Positions 24,901 through 35,750 of a stretch of 64,000 bases of DNA are shown here, piece after piece. The stretch lies in NCBI GenBank assembly GCA_901538445.1, contig LR594584.1, positions 1,825,111-1,889,110 of the forward strand, written 5' to 3'. This DNA comes from Gemmataceae bacterium (GTDB taxonomy: Bacteria; Planctomycetota; Planctomycetia; Gemmatales; Gemmataceae). The first letter of the stretch is position 1. Every line of letters begins with the position of its first letter. The notes beneath the pieces are model-generated. The model was not told the origin of the DNA and searched no databases. It was given only the letters and a program-made list of their open reading frames with translations. The position numbers were made by a program, and so were the translations under genes.

Positions 24901-27633
24901 ATGACCAAACTGTTGCTCGGTTCCGCCCTCGTCAGCGGGATCGTCACCGCGAGCGGGGCGCTGGCCTACCGCGGGCTCGCGGTGGCCCGGGACGGCATGA
25001 AGGTGCAGTACGTCGACTACACCGTCGCGGGCACAGACTTGGCCATGATGGCGAACCAACTCGCCAGGTTCCGGAGCAACATCGTTCTGGCTGCGAGCGC
25101 CAAGGACCGGGAGACTGCCGAACGTCTCCTGGAGCAACAGCGCGCGATCCGGGAGAAGGTGACCGCCGGGCTGAACGCCTACGCGGCCACGACGCTGCGC
25201 GTCTCCCGGGGGGGCCGCGCTGAGAAGAAGGATCTCGGCATCCTCCAGGCCGAGGTCGCGAGGTACTTCGAGGCGGCGGCCGCCACCACCCGGGCCGTGC
25301 AAGACTTCTGGGACGCGGCCCCGGACGACAGAGATGAGAAGCGGAGGCGGGTCGCCGACACGATGGCCAAGGCCGGACAGAGCTTCGAGGCGGTGTCCGC
25401 GGCCGCGGACGAACTCATCCGGACGGTCACCGAGGTCGCAAAGGACGTGAACGAAGACGCGGACGCGGCGGCCCGGTCCGCCCAGTGGACCCTCGCAGGG
25501 GGCACGATACTTGCGATCGTCGTCAGTTTGGGGATCGGTTTGCTCGTTGCCCGGCTCGTCACCCGCCCCCTCAACCGGACCGTTACCCTCCTGGAGGCCG
25601 TCGCGAACGGCGACCTGACGCAGCAGGTGGAGGCCGATACGTCGGACGAGGTCGGGCGGCTCTCGGCCGCCCTGGCGGCGACCATCCAGGGCATGCGCAC
25701 CGGGCTGGACCAGGACAAGGTGGACTGGCAGGAGATCGGCCGGCAGCGGGCCGTCAACGCCGACTACTCGGAACAGATCCGGGCCGTGGGCCGCACCCAG
25801 GCCGTGATCGAATTCAAGCCCGACGGGACCGTCGTCTCGGCCAACGACAACTTCCTCGCCGTCATGGGGTACTCGGCGGCCGAGGTCGTCGGCCGGCACC
25901 ACAGCACGTTCGTGGACCCGGCCGAGGCCTCCGGGAGCGCGTACCGCGACTTCTGGGCGAAGCTGGCCCGTGGGGAGCACCAGGCCGGCGAGTTCCGCCG
26001 GGTCGGCAAGAACGGCAAGGACCTCTGGCTCCGCGGCGGGTACTACCCGATCCCGGACGCCACCGGGAAGGTGCAGAAGGTCGTCGAGTTCGCGTCCGAC
26101 ATCACCGCCGAGAAGGCGGCCCAGATCGAGTCGGCCCGGACCAAGTCCATGCTCGACTCGGCACCGATCAACGTCATGTTCGCGGACCGCGAGTTCAAGA
26201 TCCGGTACGCCAACGCGGCCACCACGCAGACCCTGAAGACCCTCGAGAAGCACCTCCCGATCCGGCCCGAGGACCTACTCGGCCAGTCGATCGACGTGTT
26301 CCACAAGCGGCCCGAGCACCAGCGGCGACTCGTCGGGGACCCGAAGAACCTGCCGCACCGCGCCCAGATCGGGGTCGGGCCGGAAACCTTGGAACTGAAC
26401 ATCAGCCCGGTGTTCGACCACAACCGCCAGTTCCTCGGGTCCATGGTCTCGTGGGCTGTCATCACCGAGCGGCTGCGGCTGGAGCAGCAGGTCAAGGACA
26501 CGTCCGAGCAGGAGCGGGCGCGGGCCGAGGAGCTGCGGAGGAAGGTGGACTCGATCCTCGCGACAGTGAACGCCATTGCGCAGGGGGACTTCACCGCGAC
26601 CGTCCCGGACCTCGGCGAGGACGTGGTCGGGCAGATGGGGGCCGCGCTCAACCAGGCGATCGCGTCGGTCCGGGCCGCGCTCGACGGGGTCCGGGAGGTG
26701 TCCGAGCAACTCGCGGACGCGTCCGGGCAACTGGCCGCGGCGTCGGAGGAGATCTCGACCGGGGCACAGGAGCAGGCGTCGAGCCTCGAGGAAACGGCCA
26801 GTACCCTGGAGGAGATCACGGCGACGGTGAAGCAGAACTCCGACTCGGCCCAGCAGGCCCGGCAGCTGGCCAGCAACTCGAAGGACGTCGCCGAGAAGGG
26901 CGGCCAGGTGGTCGGGACCGCGGTCGAGGCGATGGACGCGATCAACCAGTCGTCCAAGAAGATCGCCGACATCATCACCGCCATCGACGAGATCGCGTTC
27001 CAGACCAACCTGCTGGCCCTCAACGCCGCGGTCGAAGCCGCCCGGGCCGGGGAGCAGGGCCGCGGGTTCGCGGTGGTCGCGTCCGAGGTGCGGAACCTGG
27101 CCCAGCGGTCCGCAACGGCCGCCAAGGAGATCAAGGCGCTGATCCAGGACTCGGTCAAGAAGGTCGATACTGGGACCGAACTGGTCAACCGGTCCGGGAG
27201 CACCCTGAACGAGATCGTCACCTCGGTCAAGCGGGTGACCGACATCGTCACCGAGATCGCGGCCGCCAGCCGCGAGCAGTCCACGGGCATCGACCAGGTG
27301 AACAAGGCCGTGAGCCAGATGGACACGGTGACCCAGCGGAACGCCTCGCAGACCGAGGAGATGTCCGCCACGAGCCAGACCCTGACCGAGCAGGCGAACC
27401 AACTCCGTGAGCTCGTCGGCCGGTTCAAGCTCAGCGAGACCGCGACCCGCGGTGCGGGGCCGGCCCCGGCGCCCGCGGCCCGCGGCCGCGCCGCCGCGGC
27501 GACCGCCCCGAAGCCCAAACTGAAGTCCCGGATCGCCTCCGTCGCCGCCCGGTCCGGGAAGAACGGGCACCAGCCCCACGACCTTGACCTGATGGGCGAC
27601 GGCGCGAGTGCGGACGGGTTCACCGACTTCTAG
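24901..27633 (+). CDS. Methyl-accepting chemotaxis protein with two PAS domains, 910 aa
   Basis: This is a transmembrane receptor that controls CheA. From ATG 24901: membrane helix 1 (3-23); a helical sensor region (24-195); membrane helix 2 (197-222); HAMP (217-268); PAS1 (293-405); PAS2 (415-525); a second HAMP-like part (545-595); and the signalling hairpin (about 610-850) with the conserved tip around [22 protein letters not shown] flexible Ala/Pro/Lys tail ends in GFTDF, which fits the CheR-docking pattern x-[HFYW]-x-x-[HFYW]. The true start may be ATA 24874, nine codons earlier. It follows cheW by 90 bases and is the only receptor in the window. Confidence 0.93.
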   Translation: MTKLLLGSALVSGIVTASGALAYRGLAVARDGMKVQYVDYTVAGTDLAMMANQLARFRSNIVLAASAKDRETAERLLEQQRAIREKVTAGLNAYAATTLRVSRGGRAEKKDLGILQAEVARYFEAAAATTRAVQDFWDAAPDDRDEKRRRVADTMAKAGQSFEAVSAAADELIRTVTEVAKDVNEDADAAARSAQWTLAGGTILAIVVSLGIGLLVARLVTRPLNRTVTLLEAVANGDLTQQVEADTSDEVGRLSAALAATIQGMRTGLDQDKVDWQEIGRQRAVNADYSEQIRAVGRTQAVIEFKPDGTVVSANDNFLAVMGYSAAEVVGRHHSTFVDPAEASGSAYRDFWAKLARGEHQAGEFRRVGKNGKDLWLRGGYYPIPDATGKVQKVVEFASDITAEKAAQIESARTKSMLDSAPINVMFADREFKIRYANAATTQTLKTLEKHLPIRPEDLLGQSIDVFHKRPEHQRRLVGDPKNLPHRAQIGVGPETLELNISPVFDHNRQFLGSMVSWAVITERLRLEQQVKDTSEQERARAEELRRKVDSILATVNAIAQGDFTATVPDLGEDVVGQMGAALNQAIASVRAALDGVREVSEQLADASGQLAAASEEISTGAQEQASSLEETASTLEEITATVKQNSDSAQQARQLASNSKDVAEKGGQVVGTAVEAMDAINQSSKKIADIITAIDEIAFQTNLLALNAAVEAARAGEQGRGFAVVASEVRNLAQRSATAAKEIKALIQDSVKKVDTGTELVNRSGSTLNEIVTSVKRVTDIVTEIAAASREQSTGIDQVNKAVSQMDTVTQRNASQTEEMSATSQTLTEQANQLRELVGRFKLSETATRGAGPAPAPAARGRAAAATAPKPKLKSRIASVAARSGKNGHQPHDLDLMGDGASADGFTDF

Positions 27634-27743
27634 GCCGGCGGACCGGGGGCGAAACGGGACCGCGGCCGCCCGCGGTCCCGTCCGATCGCCCGACCCTTTC
27701 CCTGCCCCAGCTCAACGGCGGGGCCAACCCGTTTGGTGCGCCC

Positions 27744-28676
27744 ATGATCCTCAGCCTGTTCACAAAGGGTAACCCGAGGTCCGCCGCGGTCGCGGAGCCG
27801 AACCCGCGGCGGCTCCGGCTGCTCGCCGATCTGGAGCGGATCGAGTCGTACCCGACGCTGTCCGAGACGGCCGTTCAGGTCGCGACCCTGCTCGCCGGCT
27901 CGGAGCCGTCGATCGCCGAGGTGTCGAGCATCGTCCGCCGCGACACCGTCCTCACGGCCACGATCCTCCGGATGGCGAACACCTGGACGTACCGGGGCAA
28001 CCGGGAGGTCGAGGACGTGCAGCAGGCGGTGCTCCGGCTCGGGCTCCAGGAGAGCGGCCGGGTCCTCACCGCGGTCGGCATGCGGCGGGCCTACTCGCAC
28101 CCCTCCCCGCGGGTCCAGGAGCGGTGCGACGCCCTGTTCCGGCACGGGCTGCTCGTCGCCCGGCTGTCGGCCGGGGCCGCCCGGCACGTGCGCGCGGTCC
28201 AGCCCGGGGTCGCGTTCACCGCCGGGTTGCTCCACGACATCGGCCGCCTGGTGCTGGCCGTCAAGTGTCCCGAGGAGGTCGACGCCGGCGACCCGCTCGA
28301 CTACGCCGAGGGCCGGGACACGATCCCCCGCGAGAGGGAGTGGTTCGGGGTCGACCACTGCGCCATCGGGTACCAGCTCGGACTGCGGAACAGCCTGCCC
28401 GAGGGGGTCGTCCGGGTGGTGCTGAACCACCACCGGCCGCACGACGAGCAACTCCAGCCCGACCTCGTCGCGCTTGTCGCGGCGATGGACGACGTGGCGA
28501 ACTACGCCCACCGAGAGCGGCGCATTTCGGGGTACCGGCTCGCCGCGTGCCCGTTCCGCGACGAGTTCGCCCAGGCGATGAGTTCGGCCGGGCTCGCGAG
28601 GTTCGAGCAGCAGCTCCCCGCCCTCGTCGTCCAGGCGGTCAAGGACGTCCGCGCGATGCTGAAGGCGCTGGCGTGA
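27744..28676 (+). CDS. HDOD-domain protein, 310 aa
   Basis: One HDOD module fills most of the chain: ERIESYPTLSETAVQVATLL (about 31-50), HDIGRLVLAV (about 160-170) and a late HH pair in LNHHRPHDEQ. The HD pair is intact here, unlike in two other HDOD proteins of this window. HDOD proteins act in signalling and motility control, usually without proven catalysis. It follows the receptor by 110 bases and ends 10 bases from a convergent receiver gene. Its ligand is unknown. Confidence 0.8.
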   Translation: MILSLFTKGNPRSAAVAEPNPRRLRLLADLERIESYPTLSETAVQVATLLAGSEPSIAEVSSIVRRDTVLTATILRMANTWTYRGNREVEDVQQAVLRLGLQESGRVLTAVGMRRAYSHPSPRVQERCDALFRHGLLVARLSAGAARHVRAVQPGVAFTAGLLHDIGRLVLAVKCPEEVDAGDPLDYAEGRDTIPREREWFGVDHCAIGYQLGLRNSLPEGVVRVVLNHHRPHDEQLQPDLVALVAAMDDVANYAHRERRISGYRLAACPFRDEFAQAMSSAGLARFEQQLPALVVQAVKDVRAMLKALA

Positions 28677-28685
28677 CCCGGACGG

Positions 28686-29285
28686 TCACCCGTCGTGGTG
28701 CGATTCGCACTCCCGGTCCAGACAGGCCGGGCAGATCCCGTGCGAGATCTTGCACGCCGTGATCGCGGCCATGTACTCCTCGACCGACTGCCAGTAGTTC
28801 TGGTCGTTCCGCACCCGCCGGCACCACGCGCACACCGGGATCAGTCCCTGGAGCACGCGGACCCGTGCGAGAGTCTCTTCAAGTTCCCGGACCCGCTCCG
28901 CCAAACCCTGCTGGAGGGCGACGACCCGCTCGCCGACGCGGATCCGGGACCGCAGCTCGGCCCGGTCGAACGGCTTGACCACGTAGTCGTCGGCCCCGCT
29001 CTCGAACCCGGCGACCACGTCCCGGCTCTCGTTCTTCGAGGTGAGGAGGATCGTGTACGTGGGCACCGGGCGGCCCAGGGCCCGCGCCCGGCGGCACACC
29101 TCCGGCCCCTCCAGCCCGGGCATCACCCAGTCGAGGACGGCGAGCTTCGGGGCGTCGCCCCCCTCCAGCACCGCCCACGCGGCCGTGCCGTCGGCGGCGG
29201 ACACGACCTCGTGCCCCCACCCCTTCACGGTCCGCTCCAGGATGGTCCGGGACACGACCTCGTCGTCGGCGATCAGGATTCGCAT
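28686..29285 (-). CDS. Response regulator with Cys-rich C-terminal tail, 199 aa
   Basis: The receiver (1-120) has Asp7/Asp8, acceptor Asp52 (LAVLDWVMPGLEG) and lysine in VVKPF. A coiled-coil stretch (about 125-150, LAERVRELEETLARVRVLQ) leads to a Cys-rich module: IPVCAWCRRVRNDQNYW, then SHGICPACL. Two CxxC pairs could bind a metal. This tail is known from other bacterial response regulators, with no agreed function. The hybrid kinase gene lies 27 bases upstream on the same strand and is a likely phosphodonor. Confidence 0.85.
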   Translation of the reverse strand: MRILIADDEVVSRTILERTVKGWGHEVVSAADGTAAWAVLEGGDAPKLAVLDWVMPGLEGPEVCRRARALGRPVPTYTILLTSKNESRDVVAGFESGADDYVVKPFDRAELRSRIRVGERVVALQQGLAERVRELEETLARVRVLQGLIPVCAWCRRVRNDQNYWQSVEEYMAAITACKISHGICPACLDRECESHHDG

Positions 29286-29312
29286 CGGCGCTCCAGGGCT
29301 CGTGGCCGCCGC

Positions 29313-32300
29313 TCACGGCGACCGGTAGGTCAACGCGGCGCGCAGTGCGCCAGTGAGTCGCGCGACTTCCGACTCCAGCAAGCGCAGGGCGTTCGGGGCG
29401 GTGGTCAGGTCCGCGGACTGCCCGATCAGTTCGAGGCTCTGGGCGGCGCGGGCCACGCCCGCGCCGCCGACGTACCCCGCCGCCCCCTTGAGACTATGGG
29501 CATTGCGGCGGACCGACCCCGCGTCGCCCGCAGCCACTGCCGCCGTCAGTTCCCCGAGCAGCCGGGGCGCCTCGGACTCGAACAACCGGCCGACCTCGGC
29601 CAACAGCTCCTCGTCCCCGAGGCGGTCGAGCGCCTCCCTGTGGTCGAACACGATCGGGTCGGGGGGCGGGGCGGCAACCGGCCCCGGGGCGTCCGCGTCG
29701 GACACCTGCCGAAGGACCGCGAGCAGGTCGTCCCGGTGGACGGGCTTGGACAGGTAGTCGTCCATGCCCGCGGCGAGGCACCGGTCCCGGTCCCCGACCA
29801 TCGCGTGGGCGGTCATGGCGACAATCGGGGTCCGGGGCCCGGTCCCCTCGGCCGCCCGGATGAGCCGCGTGGCCTCGAACCCGTCCGCGACCGGCATCTG
29901 CACGTCCATCAGGATGAGGCCGAACCGGTCCCGGGCGGCCAGGGCCGCGGCCTCCCCCCCGTGGTTGGCGACGACGACCGTGTGGCCCAGGGGCTCGATC
30001 ATCCCGCGGGCGACCCGCTGGTTGACGGGGTTGTCCTCAGCGACCAGGATCCGGAGGCGGCGGCCCCCGGGCGGTTCGGCCGCCCGGGCGCGGTGCGGGG
30101 CCGGGGTCATCGTCGGGTCGGTCCCGAGCGCCCGGCCGATCGCGCGGGCCAGGTCGCCCGTGCGGACCGGCTTGAGCACATGAATCGCCAGGCCCAGCGC
30201 GCGGAACCGCGCTACGGCGGCCTCCCGGCCGGCGGAGGACAGGACCGGGACCACCGCCCCGACGAGGCCCCGGTCCGCGGCGGCCGCCTCGGCCAGTGCG
30301 AACCCGTCGCCGGCCGGCACCGACCCGTCGATCAGGGCCAGAGCGTACGGCTCGCCCTCCGCCGCGGCCCGGCGCAGCTCCGCCCACGCGGCGGCCCCGG
30401 TCTCGGCCGGGCGCGGCACGGCCCCCCACTGCGCGAGCGCCTCACAGAGCACCGCGCGACCGGTCGCGGTCCCGCCGACGACGAGCGCCCGCACGCCCGC
30501 GAGCCCCGGGGCACCGGCGCGGGTGGCGGACGTAGCGGGCGGGGCGGCCGGCCCAAACGGGATCTCGAAGTGGAACCGGCTCCCCTGGCCGGGGGCGCTC
30601 TCGACCCAGATGTCGCCGCCCATGAGGCGGACCAGCCGGGCCGAGATGGTCAGCCCCAGTCCGGTCCCGCCGAACCGCCGGGTGGTGCTGCTGTCGGCCT
30701 GCGAGAACGCATCGAAGATCGACGCCCGCTTGTCCGGCGGGATGCCGATCCCCGTGTCGGTGACCGTGAACCGGACCCGCCCGCCGCGCGGCGGACCAGC
30801 GGGGGCCACGAGCACGACGACCTCCCCGTGCTCGGTGAACTTGATCGCGTTGCCGACCAGGTTGGTGAGCACCTGGCGCAACCGGCCCGCGTCGCCCTCC
30901 ACGGCGGCGGGGAGGTCCGGGTGCGGGGCGCAGGTGAGTTCAAGCCCTTTCGCGTGCGCGCCGGGGGCCAGCGCCCGGAGGGCGTCCTCGACCGCGTCCC
31001 GGAGGTGGAACGGGGCCGGGTCGAGGACCAGCTTGCCGGCCTCGATCTTCGAGAAGTCCAGCACGTCGTTGATGACCGTGAGCAGCGCGTCAGCGGACGA
31101 CTTGATGAGGGCCAGGGACTCCCGCTGGTCGTGGGACGTGGGCGTGTTGAGGAGCAGGTCCGTCAGGCCGATGATGCCGTTCATCGGGGTGCGGATCTCG
31201 TGGCTCATGTTCGCCAGGAACTCGCCCTTGGCCCGGGAAGCGGCCTCGGCCGCCTCCCGGGCCCGCGTCAGCTCCGCGGTGCGGCGGGTCAACTCCTCCG
31301 CCTGCTGCTCGATCCGGTCGCGGGATTCGGCGATGCGGAGGGCGGACCGGCGGAGGTCCTCCTCGGCCTGCTTCTGGTCGGTCACGTCCTGCCCGGTGGC
31401 GTAGAACGACACGCCCTCCTGGAACGGGGTCGCGTTCCACACGGTCCACCGGTACGACCCGTCCGCGTGGCGGAGGCGGATCTCGAGTGCCCGTGCGGTG
31501 CCCCCGGCGGCCAGCCGCCCCACCGCGGCGGCCGCGGCAGGGCGGTCGTCGGGGTGGACCAGGTCCGTGAACGACCCGCCCTCCAGCGCGCCCGGGGGGT
31601 ACCCGAGGGTCGGGTGCCAGCTCGGGTTGACCAGCTTGAACGTGCCGTCGTACCCGGCCACGACGAGCAGGCTCAAGGACTCGGTGAACAGGCGGTCCCG
31701 CTCGGCCTCGGCCTGCCGCCGCTTGGTGACGTCGAGGATCTGGAACACCAGGTGCCCCGGGGTGCCGTCGGCCTCTTGGACCGGAGCCGCGTGGCACTGG
31801 GCCCAGAGCACCCGCCCGTCCCGGCGGACGTACCGGAGCTCTGGGGGCGAGACCCGGACCTGACCGGCGGCCAACTGCCGGACGTGCTCGACCTGGTCGG
31901 CGCGGTCGTCCGGGTGGGTCACGTCCGCGACGTGCCGCGTGAGCAGGTCCGCTGCGGAATACCCGAGCAGGTCGCACAGGGCCCGGTTGACCTGGGTGAA
32001 CCGGCCCGAGACCCCGACCAGGGCCATCCCGATGGCCGACTCGTTGAACGAGGTGCGGAACCGCTCCTCGGCCGCCCGGAGCGCCTCGGCCGTCGCCCGC
32101 CTCGTGGTCACGTCCTCGACCACGTAGCTGAACCGCGGGCGGTCCGCAGACAGGGCGACCAGGTGGGTCACCGTGACGCTCAGCCACCGCTCGCCCGCGG
32201 GGGTCGCGTGAGGGTACTCGAACGACACCGGGCGGCCGGTCCGGTGGCTCTCCCGGTACCGCTCGACCCACAGGCGGAGGGCTTCCGCGGGCACCCCCAG

Positions 32301-34157
32301 GTCGCTGGCGAGTCGGCCCTGCATCTCCTCCCGGGACCGGCCGAAGAACGCGATCGCTTGCGCGTTATCGGAGAGGTGCCGGACGTCGTCGCCGACCAAC
32401 TCGACGATCCCCCGGAACTCGCCCGGGGCGTCGAAGAAGCACCGCAGGAGCTCCTCGCTCCGCCGGACCGCGTCTTCGGCCCGCCGCCGCTCCGTGATGT
32501 CCCGCCCCTCGGGGATCAGGTAGACGATCTCCCCCGTCTCGTCGCGGAACGGGGTGAGCGAAAAGTCCACCCAGATGGTGCCCCCGTTGCGGGTCGGGTG
32601 GTGGGCCTCGAACCGCACGGTCTCCCCGGCCGCCGCGCGGCCCACCGCGGCCCGGAGCAGTACCTGCTGGACCGGGTCGTGGGTCCACCACGGCGTGTCC
32701 CAGAACGGCACACCCAGGGCCTCGGACTCGGCCACCCCGGTGGCCGCGAGTGCCGTCCGGTTCGCCTCCAGGAGCGTCCCCCGAGTGTCCAACAGGCCGA
32801 TGAACTGGAACTGGGTGTGGAAGATGGCCCGGAACCGCTGCTCGCTCTCGCGGCGGCCCGCCTCGGCCCGGACGGTGGGGGTGATGTCCCGGATCGCGAT
32901 CACCCCGCCCTCGACCCCGGCCTCCCCGACGAGCGGCCGCCCGTTGACGCTGACCGAGACGCCCTCCGGGTGCCCCGCTGTCTTCAGGAGGAGTCGGACG
33001 TTGTCGCTCGCCTCCCCCTGGGCGGCGCGCACCGAGGGGAGCGCCTCCGGAGGGCAGAGCGTCGTCCCGTCGGGGAGGTACACCCCGAACGCCCGGGGCC
33101 ACTCGCCGGGGTCCGAGGGCCAGGGGTCGGCCGGCCCGTGCAGCCGGTCGAACGCGGCGTTCTTCAGGACCACGTTGCCATGCTTGTCGGTGACGAGTAG
33201 CGCGTCGCCCATGCTGTCGAGGACCAGCCTCAGGAGGCGCTTCTTGGCCCGCAACTCGGCTTCGGCCAGCCGCCGCGCCTGGAGCGCCGCCCCGAGGACG
33301 AGGGCGGACAGGCCCGCCGCCGCGCAGAACGCCTGGGTGAGCAGCACCCGGTCCGCGGCCGATCCTCCGAGCGCTGCGAACGGCCCATCTCCCCGGAGAG
33401 TCGCCCGCACCGCGATCAGGCTCGTCCCCACCGCCGCCGTGGTCCCCCAGCGGAGGTCCGACCGCCACGTCACGCACAGGAGCAGAAAGATCACGGGGTA
33501 CGGGAGGAGCAGGAGTTCGTTTCGTCCGGCCCCCGTCGGGGCGAAGATGTAACCCGCGGCGGCGGCGAGCACGGCGACCGCCGCGACCGATTCCAGGAGT
33601 TCGGCCCGGTTCTGCGCCGCCCGGTACGCCGGGGTCGCCCACGCGACGACGAGCGAGGCGAACAGAACGGCCCCGAGCGCGTCGGCCAGCCACCACACCT
33701 TCCACACCGACCAGAACGCCGCGGTCCCGGGTGGGGCAAGCAGAGCGGCACCGGCCAGGGCCGCGCCGCCGCAGACGAGGAGCGGAACAGCGGCGAGGCG
33801 CACCGCATCGGCGGTCGCGTCGAACCACCGCTCCGGCCCGCGCGTCCGGGCGATCAGCCACGCCGAGACCAGTGGTTCGAGCGCGTTCACGGTCGCGAAC
33901 CCGGCGCTGAGCCCCGGGGCGTTCCCGTGCGCGAGGTTCGCCGCGAGGTTGCCGCAGAACGCCGCCCCCGTCGCCGCGGCCCAGTCCCGCTGCGGCGTGC
34001 ACAGGAGGTACCCGAGGAGCAACCCGCTCCCGGGCCAGAAGACCGCGAGGCCCTCGGGTTGAAGGACGAACTGGAGGCCGCCGAGCGACGCCAGCAGGTA
34101 GGCGACCGCGACCCCGAGCGGGCGGGCGAAGGGGCCGACAGTGTACCGAAGAGCCAT
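29313..34157 (-). CDS. MASE1 hybrid histidine kinase with PAS repeats, receivers and HPt, 1614 aa
   Basis: This is a very large membrane sensor. An N-terminal MASE1-type region with about eight membrane helices (1-300, [20 protein letters not shown]) is followed by five PAS-type repeats (about 310-945). Then come a coiled coil, the HisKA helix with the phosphorylated His near 985 ([13 protein letters not shown]), the ATPase (about 1095-1205, GGTGLGLTI), a first receiver that lacks its acidic pair (1230-1340), a complete second receiver (Asp near 1417, [10 protein letters not shown]) and an HPt domain (His near 1553, [12 protein letters not shown]). Phosphate would pass His-Asp-His and on to a separate receiver, perhaps the next gene. 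ATG 34157 is the first good start before the membrane region; the frame upstream is low quality. Confidence 0.9.
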   Translation of the reverse strand: MALRYTVGPFARPLGVAVAYLLASLGGLQFVLQPEGLAVFWPGSGLLLGYLLCTPQRDWAAATGAAFCGNLAANLAHGNAPGLSAGFATVNALEPLVSAWLIARTRGPERWFDATADAVRLAAVPLLVCGGAALAGAALLAPPGTAAFWSVWKVWWLADALGAVLFASLVVAWATPAYRAAQNRAELLESVAAVAVLAAAAGYIFAPTGAGRNELLLLPYPVIFLLLCVTWRSDLRWGTTAAVGTSLIAVRATLRGDGPFAALGGSAADRVLLTQAFCAAAGLSALVLGAALQARRLAEAELRAKKRLLRLVLDSMGDALLVTDKHGNVVLKNAAFDRLHGPADPWPSDPGEWPRAFGVYLPDGTTLCPPEALPSVRAAQGEASDNVRLLLKTAGHPEGVSVSVNGRPLVGEAGVEGGVIAIRDITPTVRAEAGRRESEQRFRAIFHTQFQFIGLLDTRGTLLEANRTALAATGVAESEALGVPFWDTPWWTHDPVQQVLLRAAVGRAAAGETVRFEAHHPTRNGGTIWVDFSLTPFRDETGEIVYLIPEGRDITERRRAEDAVRRSEELLRCFFDAPGEFRGIVELVGDDVRHLSDNAQAIAFFGRSREEMQGRLASDLGVPAEALRLWVERYRESHRTGRPVSFEYPHATPAGERWLSVTVTHLVALSADRPRFSYVVEDVTTRRATAEALRAAEERFRTSFNESAIGMALVGVSGRFTQVNRALCDLLGYSAADLLTRHVADVTHPDDRADQVEHVRQLAAGQVRVSPPELRYVRRDGRVLWAQCHAAPVQEADGTPGHLVFQILDVTKRRQAEAERDRLFTESLSLLVVAGYDGTFKLVNPSWHPTLGYPPGALEGGSFTDLVHPDDRPAAAAAVGRLAAGGTARALEIRLRHADGSYRWTVWNATPFQEGVSFYATGQDVTDQKQAEEDLRRSALRIAESRDRIEQQAEELTRRTAELTRAREAAEAASRAKGEFLANMSHEIRTPMNGIIGLTDLLLNTPTSHDQRESLALIKSSADALLTVINDVLDFSKIEAGKLVLDPAPFHLRDAVEDALRALAPGAHAKGLELTCAPHPDLPAAVEGDAGRLRQVLTNLVGNAIKFTEHGEVVVLVAPAGPPRGGRVRFTVTDTGIGIPPDKRASIFDAFSQADSSTTRRFGGTGLGLTISARLVRLMGGDIWVESAPGQGSRFHFEIPFGPAAPPATSATRAGAPGLAGVRALVVGGTATGRAVLCEALAQWGAVPRPAETGAAAWAELRRAAAEGEPYALALIDGSVPAGDGFALAEAAAADRGLVGAVVPVLSSAGREAAVARFRALGLAIHVLKPVRTGDLARAIGRALGTDPTMTPAPHRARAAEPPGGRRLRILVAEDNPVNQRVARGMIEPLGHTVVVANHGGEAAALAARDRFGLILMDVQMPVADGFEATRLIRAAEGTGPRTPIVAMTAHAMVGDRDRCLAAGMDDYLSKPVHRDDLLAVLRQVSDADAPGPVAAPPPDPIVFDHREALDRLGDEELLAEVGRLFESEAPRLLGELTAAVAAGDAGSVRRNAHSLKGAAGYVGGAGVARAAQSLELIGQSADLTTAPNALRLLESEVARLTGALRAALTYRSP

Positions 34158-34246
34158 TGGATGGGGGGATCGGTGACGTGGGCGGGTCCGGGGCGGCCCA
34201 CGGCGCGTGGGGCGGGCCGGGCCGGGACCGGGGACACGCGTGCATC

Positions 34247-34447
34247 CTAGCTCACCGAGTGCGCCGAATCCACAGGGCTGGGCGCGGCTCCCGCACGTAC
34301 GCCCGCACAGGCGCGGCTCAGCCGTCGGAGGCCCGATTGCTGCTCCAACCGCTGGACCTGACCCTGCAGCGCCCGGGCGAGCAGCGTGAGGGGGAGCCCC
34401 GCGGTCAGGATCCCGGCCAGGAACGCGGTAATCATGGGTTCGGGCAT
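34247..34447 (-). CDS. Small single-span membrane protein candidate, 66 aa
   Basis: A short frame begins [20 protein letters not shown], giving one clear membrane helix (about 5-26), then a Gln/Arg-rich helix and a Cys/Ala/Ser tail. Codons in the first half end mostly in G or C, like real genes here. No strong ribosome site is seen. It lies 89 bases upstream of the hybrid kinase on the same strand and could be co-transcribed. No family is recognised, and it may be non-coding. Confidence 0.4.
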   Translation of the reverse strand: MPEPMITAFLAGILTAGLPLTLLARALQGQVQRLEQQSGLRRLSRACAGVRAGAAPSPVDSAHSVS

Positions 34448-34600
34448 CGCAGTTCAACCTGTAGTGTAACGCGGGCGTGGGTCGGGTGTGTTGTGCCGCG
34501 ACCGCGGAGAGGGGGCGGCGGCCCCGGGTGACGCGCGGCGCGACCGGTTCCGGGCTCCAATCGTTATCGGTTGCCCGCCGCGGTTTTTGCCCCCCCCGGC

Positions 34601-34622
34601 GCACCGAAAGGGCTTTCGGTGC
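34601..34622. repeat. Inverted repeat, 10-bp arms, possible operator
   Basis: GCACCGAAAG (34601-34610) and CTTTCGGTGC (34613-34622) are exact reverse complements with a 2-bp centre. They lie 70 bases before the HDOD gene at 34692, in a divergent promoter region. The position suits a regulator-binding site; a hairpin in a leader RNA is an alternative. Confidence 0.5.
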
Positions 34623-34691
34623 CGTTGGCAGTGAGCTATTCTCGAAAGGTGATCGGAGCCGCACGCGGGATCGGCGTCAGAAGGAGCGGAG

Positions 34692-35750
34692 ATGGCCAAA
34701 CGGTTGACCGGGTGGATTACGCGGTCCGCGACCACCCGCCCGGTCCCGACGCCCCGCCTGCCGACGAGTCGCGAGGCGATCCTGGAGGCCGTACTCCACC
34801 CGGCGTCGCTCCCGACGCACCCCGCGATCGCGGTCAAGGTGGTGGAGGTCGCGAGCCGGCCCGACTGCCGGCCGCACGAGATCGTCGCGCTGCTCAACCA
34901 GGACCCGGGCCTGTGCGCCGAGTTGCTGCGGGCGGTGAACGCGTCCAACAACGGCCTCGCGCGCCCCGTCGGGTCCGTCGACCGGGCCGTGCTCGTGGTC
35001 GGCCTGAACCGTGTCCGGTCGCTGGCCCTCGGCCTCTCCCTGCCGGCCATGCGGTCCCAGAGCCGGACCGACCCTGCGGCGCTGGAGCACTCCCTGGAGT
35101 CCGTCGGGGGCGCGATCTTCGCCCGCGAACTCGCCGAGCGGCTGGGGCACCCGAACCCCAACGAGGACCTCATCGCGGGCCTGCTCCGCGACGTCGGCAT
35201 CCTCCTGCTCCAACAGACGTTCCCGAAGGAGTGGGCCGACTTCGCGAAGCTGGCACGGGACCCGCTCCGCGAGGACCAGTGCGCCCGCGAGCGGGAGTTC
35301 TTCGGGGCCGACCACGCGGACATCGGGGCGGAGGCGTTGCGGAAGTGGGGGCTCCCGGAGGGGGTGCACGAGGCGATCCGGCACCACCACGCGCCGGGGA
35401 ACCTCGCCGGGACGGCGTTCGCCCGGCGGGCGGAGTTGCTGTGGTTCGCCGGGCTCCTCACGCGGCTCGAAGCGGTGGTGGAGTACCCAGCGGCGCTGGA
35501 CCGCGTACTGGCCGTCGCCGCGGACCGGTTCTCGCTCCCGACCGGGCGGCTGGCCGACTTCCTCGAAGAGGTCCGCCCGAAGGTCGACCAGTTCGCCGGG
35601 GTGATTGACCGCGACATCGGCCGCTGCCCCGATTTCGCCTCCCTGGTGCTCCACGGGACTGCGGAGTTGGCCCGGCTCGCGGCATCGCCCCCCGAGTTCG
35701 TCCGCGAGCCCGGGGCAGGGCCGGGCGGGCCTCACCGCTTGCCCGACTGA
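34692..35750 (+). CDS. HDOD-domain protein, 352 aa
   Basis: A stand-alone HDOD protein (about residues 27-340). Its first 150 domain residues are strikingly close to the HDOD half of the kinase fusion at 7282-9243: both share ASRPDC, EIVALL/I, RPVxSVxRAV and LxLGLSLPA. The HD signature reads AGLLRDVG, so the His is missing and catalysis is unlikely. The end overlaps the end of the convergent kinase-receiver gene by 19 bases. ATG 34692 has a GGAG-type site (34682-34688). The role is inferred as signalling only. Confidence 0.8.
   Translation: MAKRLTGWITRSATTRPVPTPRLPTSREAILEAVLHPASLPTHPAIAVKVVEVASRPDCRPHEIVALLNQDPGLCAELLRAVNASNNGLARPVGSVDRAVLVVGLNRVRSLALGLSLPAMRSQSRTDPAALEHSLESVGGAIFARELAERLGHPNPNEDLIAGLLRDVGILLLQQTFPKEWADFAKLARDPLREDQCAREREFFGADHADIGAEALRKWGLPEGVHEAIRHHHAPGNLAGTAFARRAELLWFAGLLTRLEAVVEYPAALDRVLAVAADRFSLPTGRLADFLEEVRPKVDQFAGVIDRDIGRCPDFASLVLHGTAELARLAASPPEFVREPGAGPGGPHRLPD

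Noticed and set aside
28695-33200. 1,500-codon open frame on the plus strand opposite the hybrid kinase
   Set aside because: Composition is typical of antisense shadows. The minus strand encodes clear kinase, PAS, receiver and HPt motifs.
35732-35750. 19-bp overlap of two convergent genes as a possible regulatory antisense
   Set aside because: Short tail-to-tail overlaps are common in compact genomes; nothing else supports a special role.
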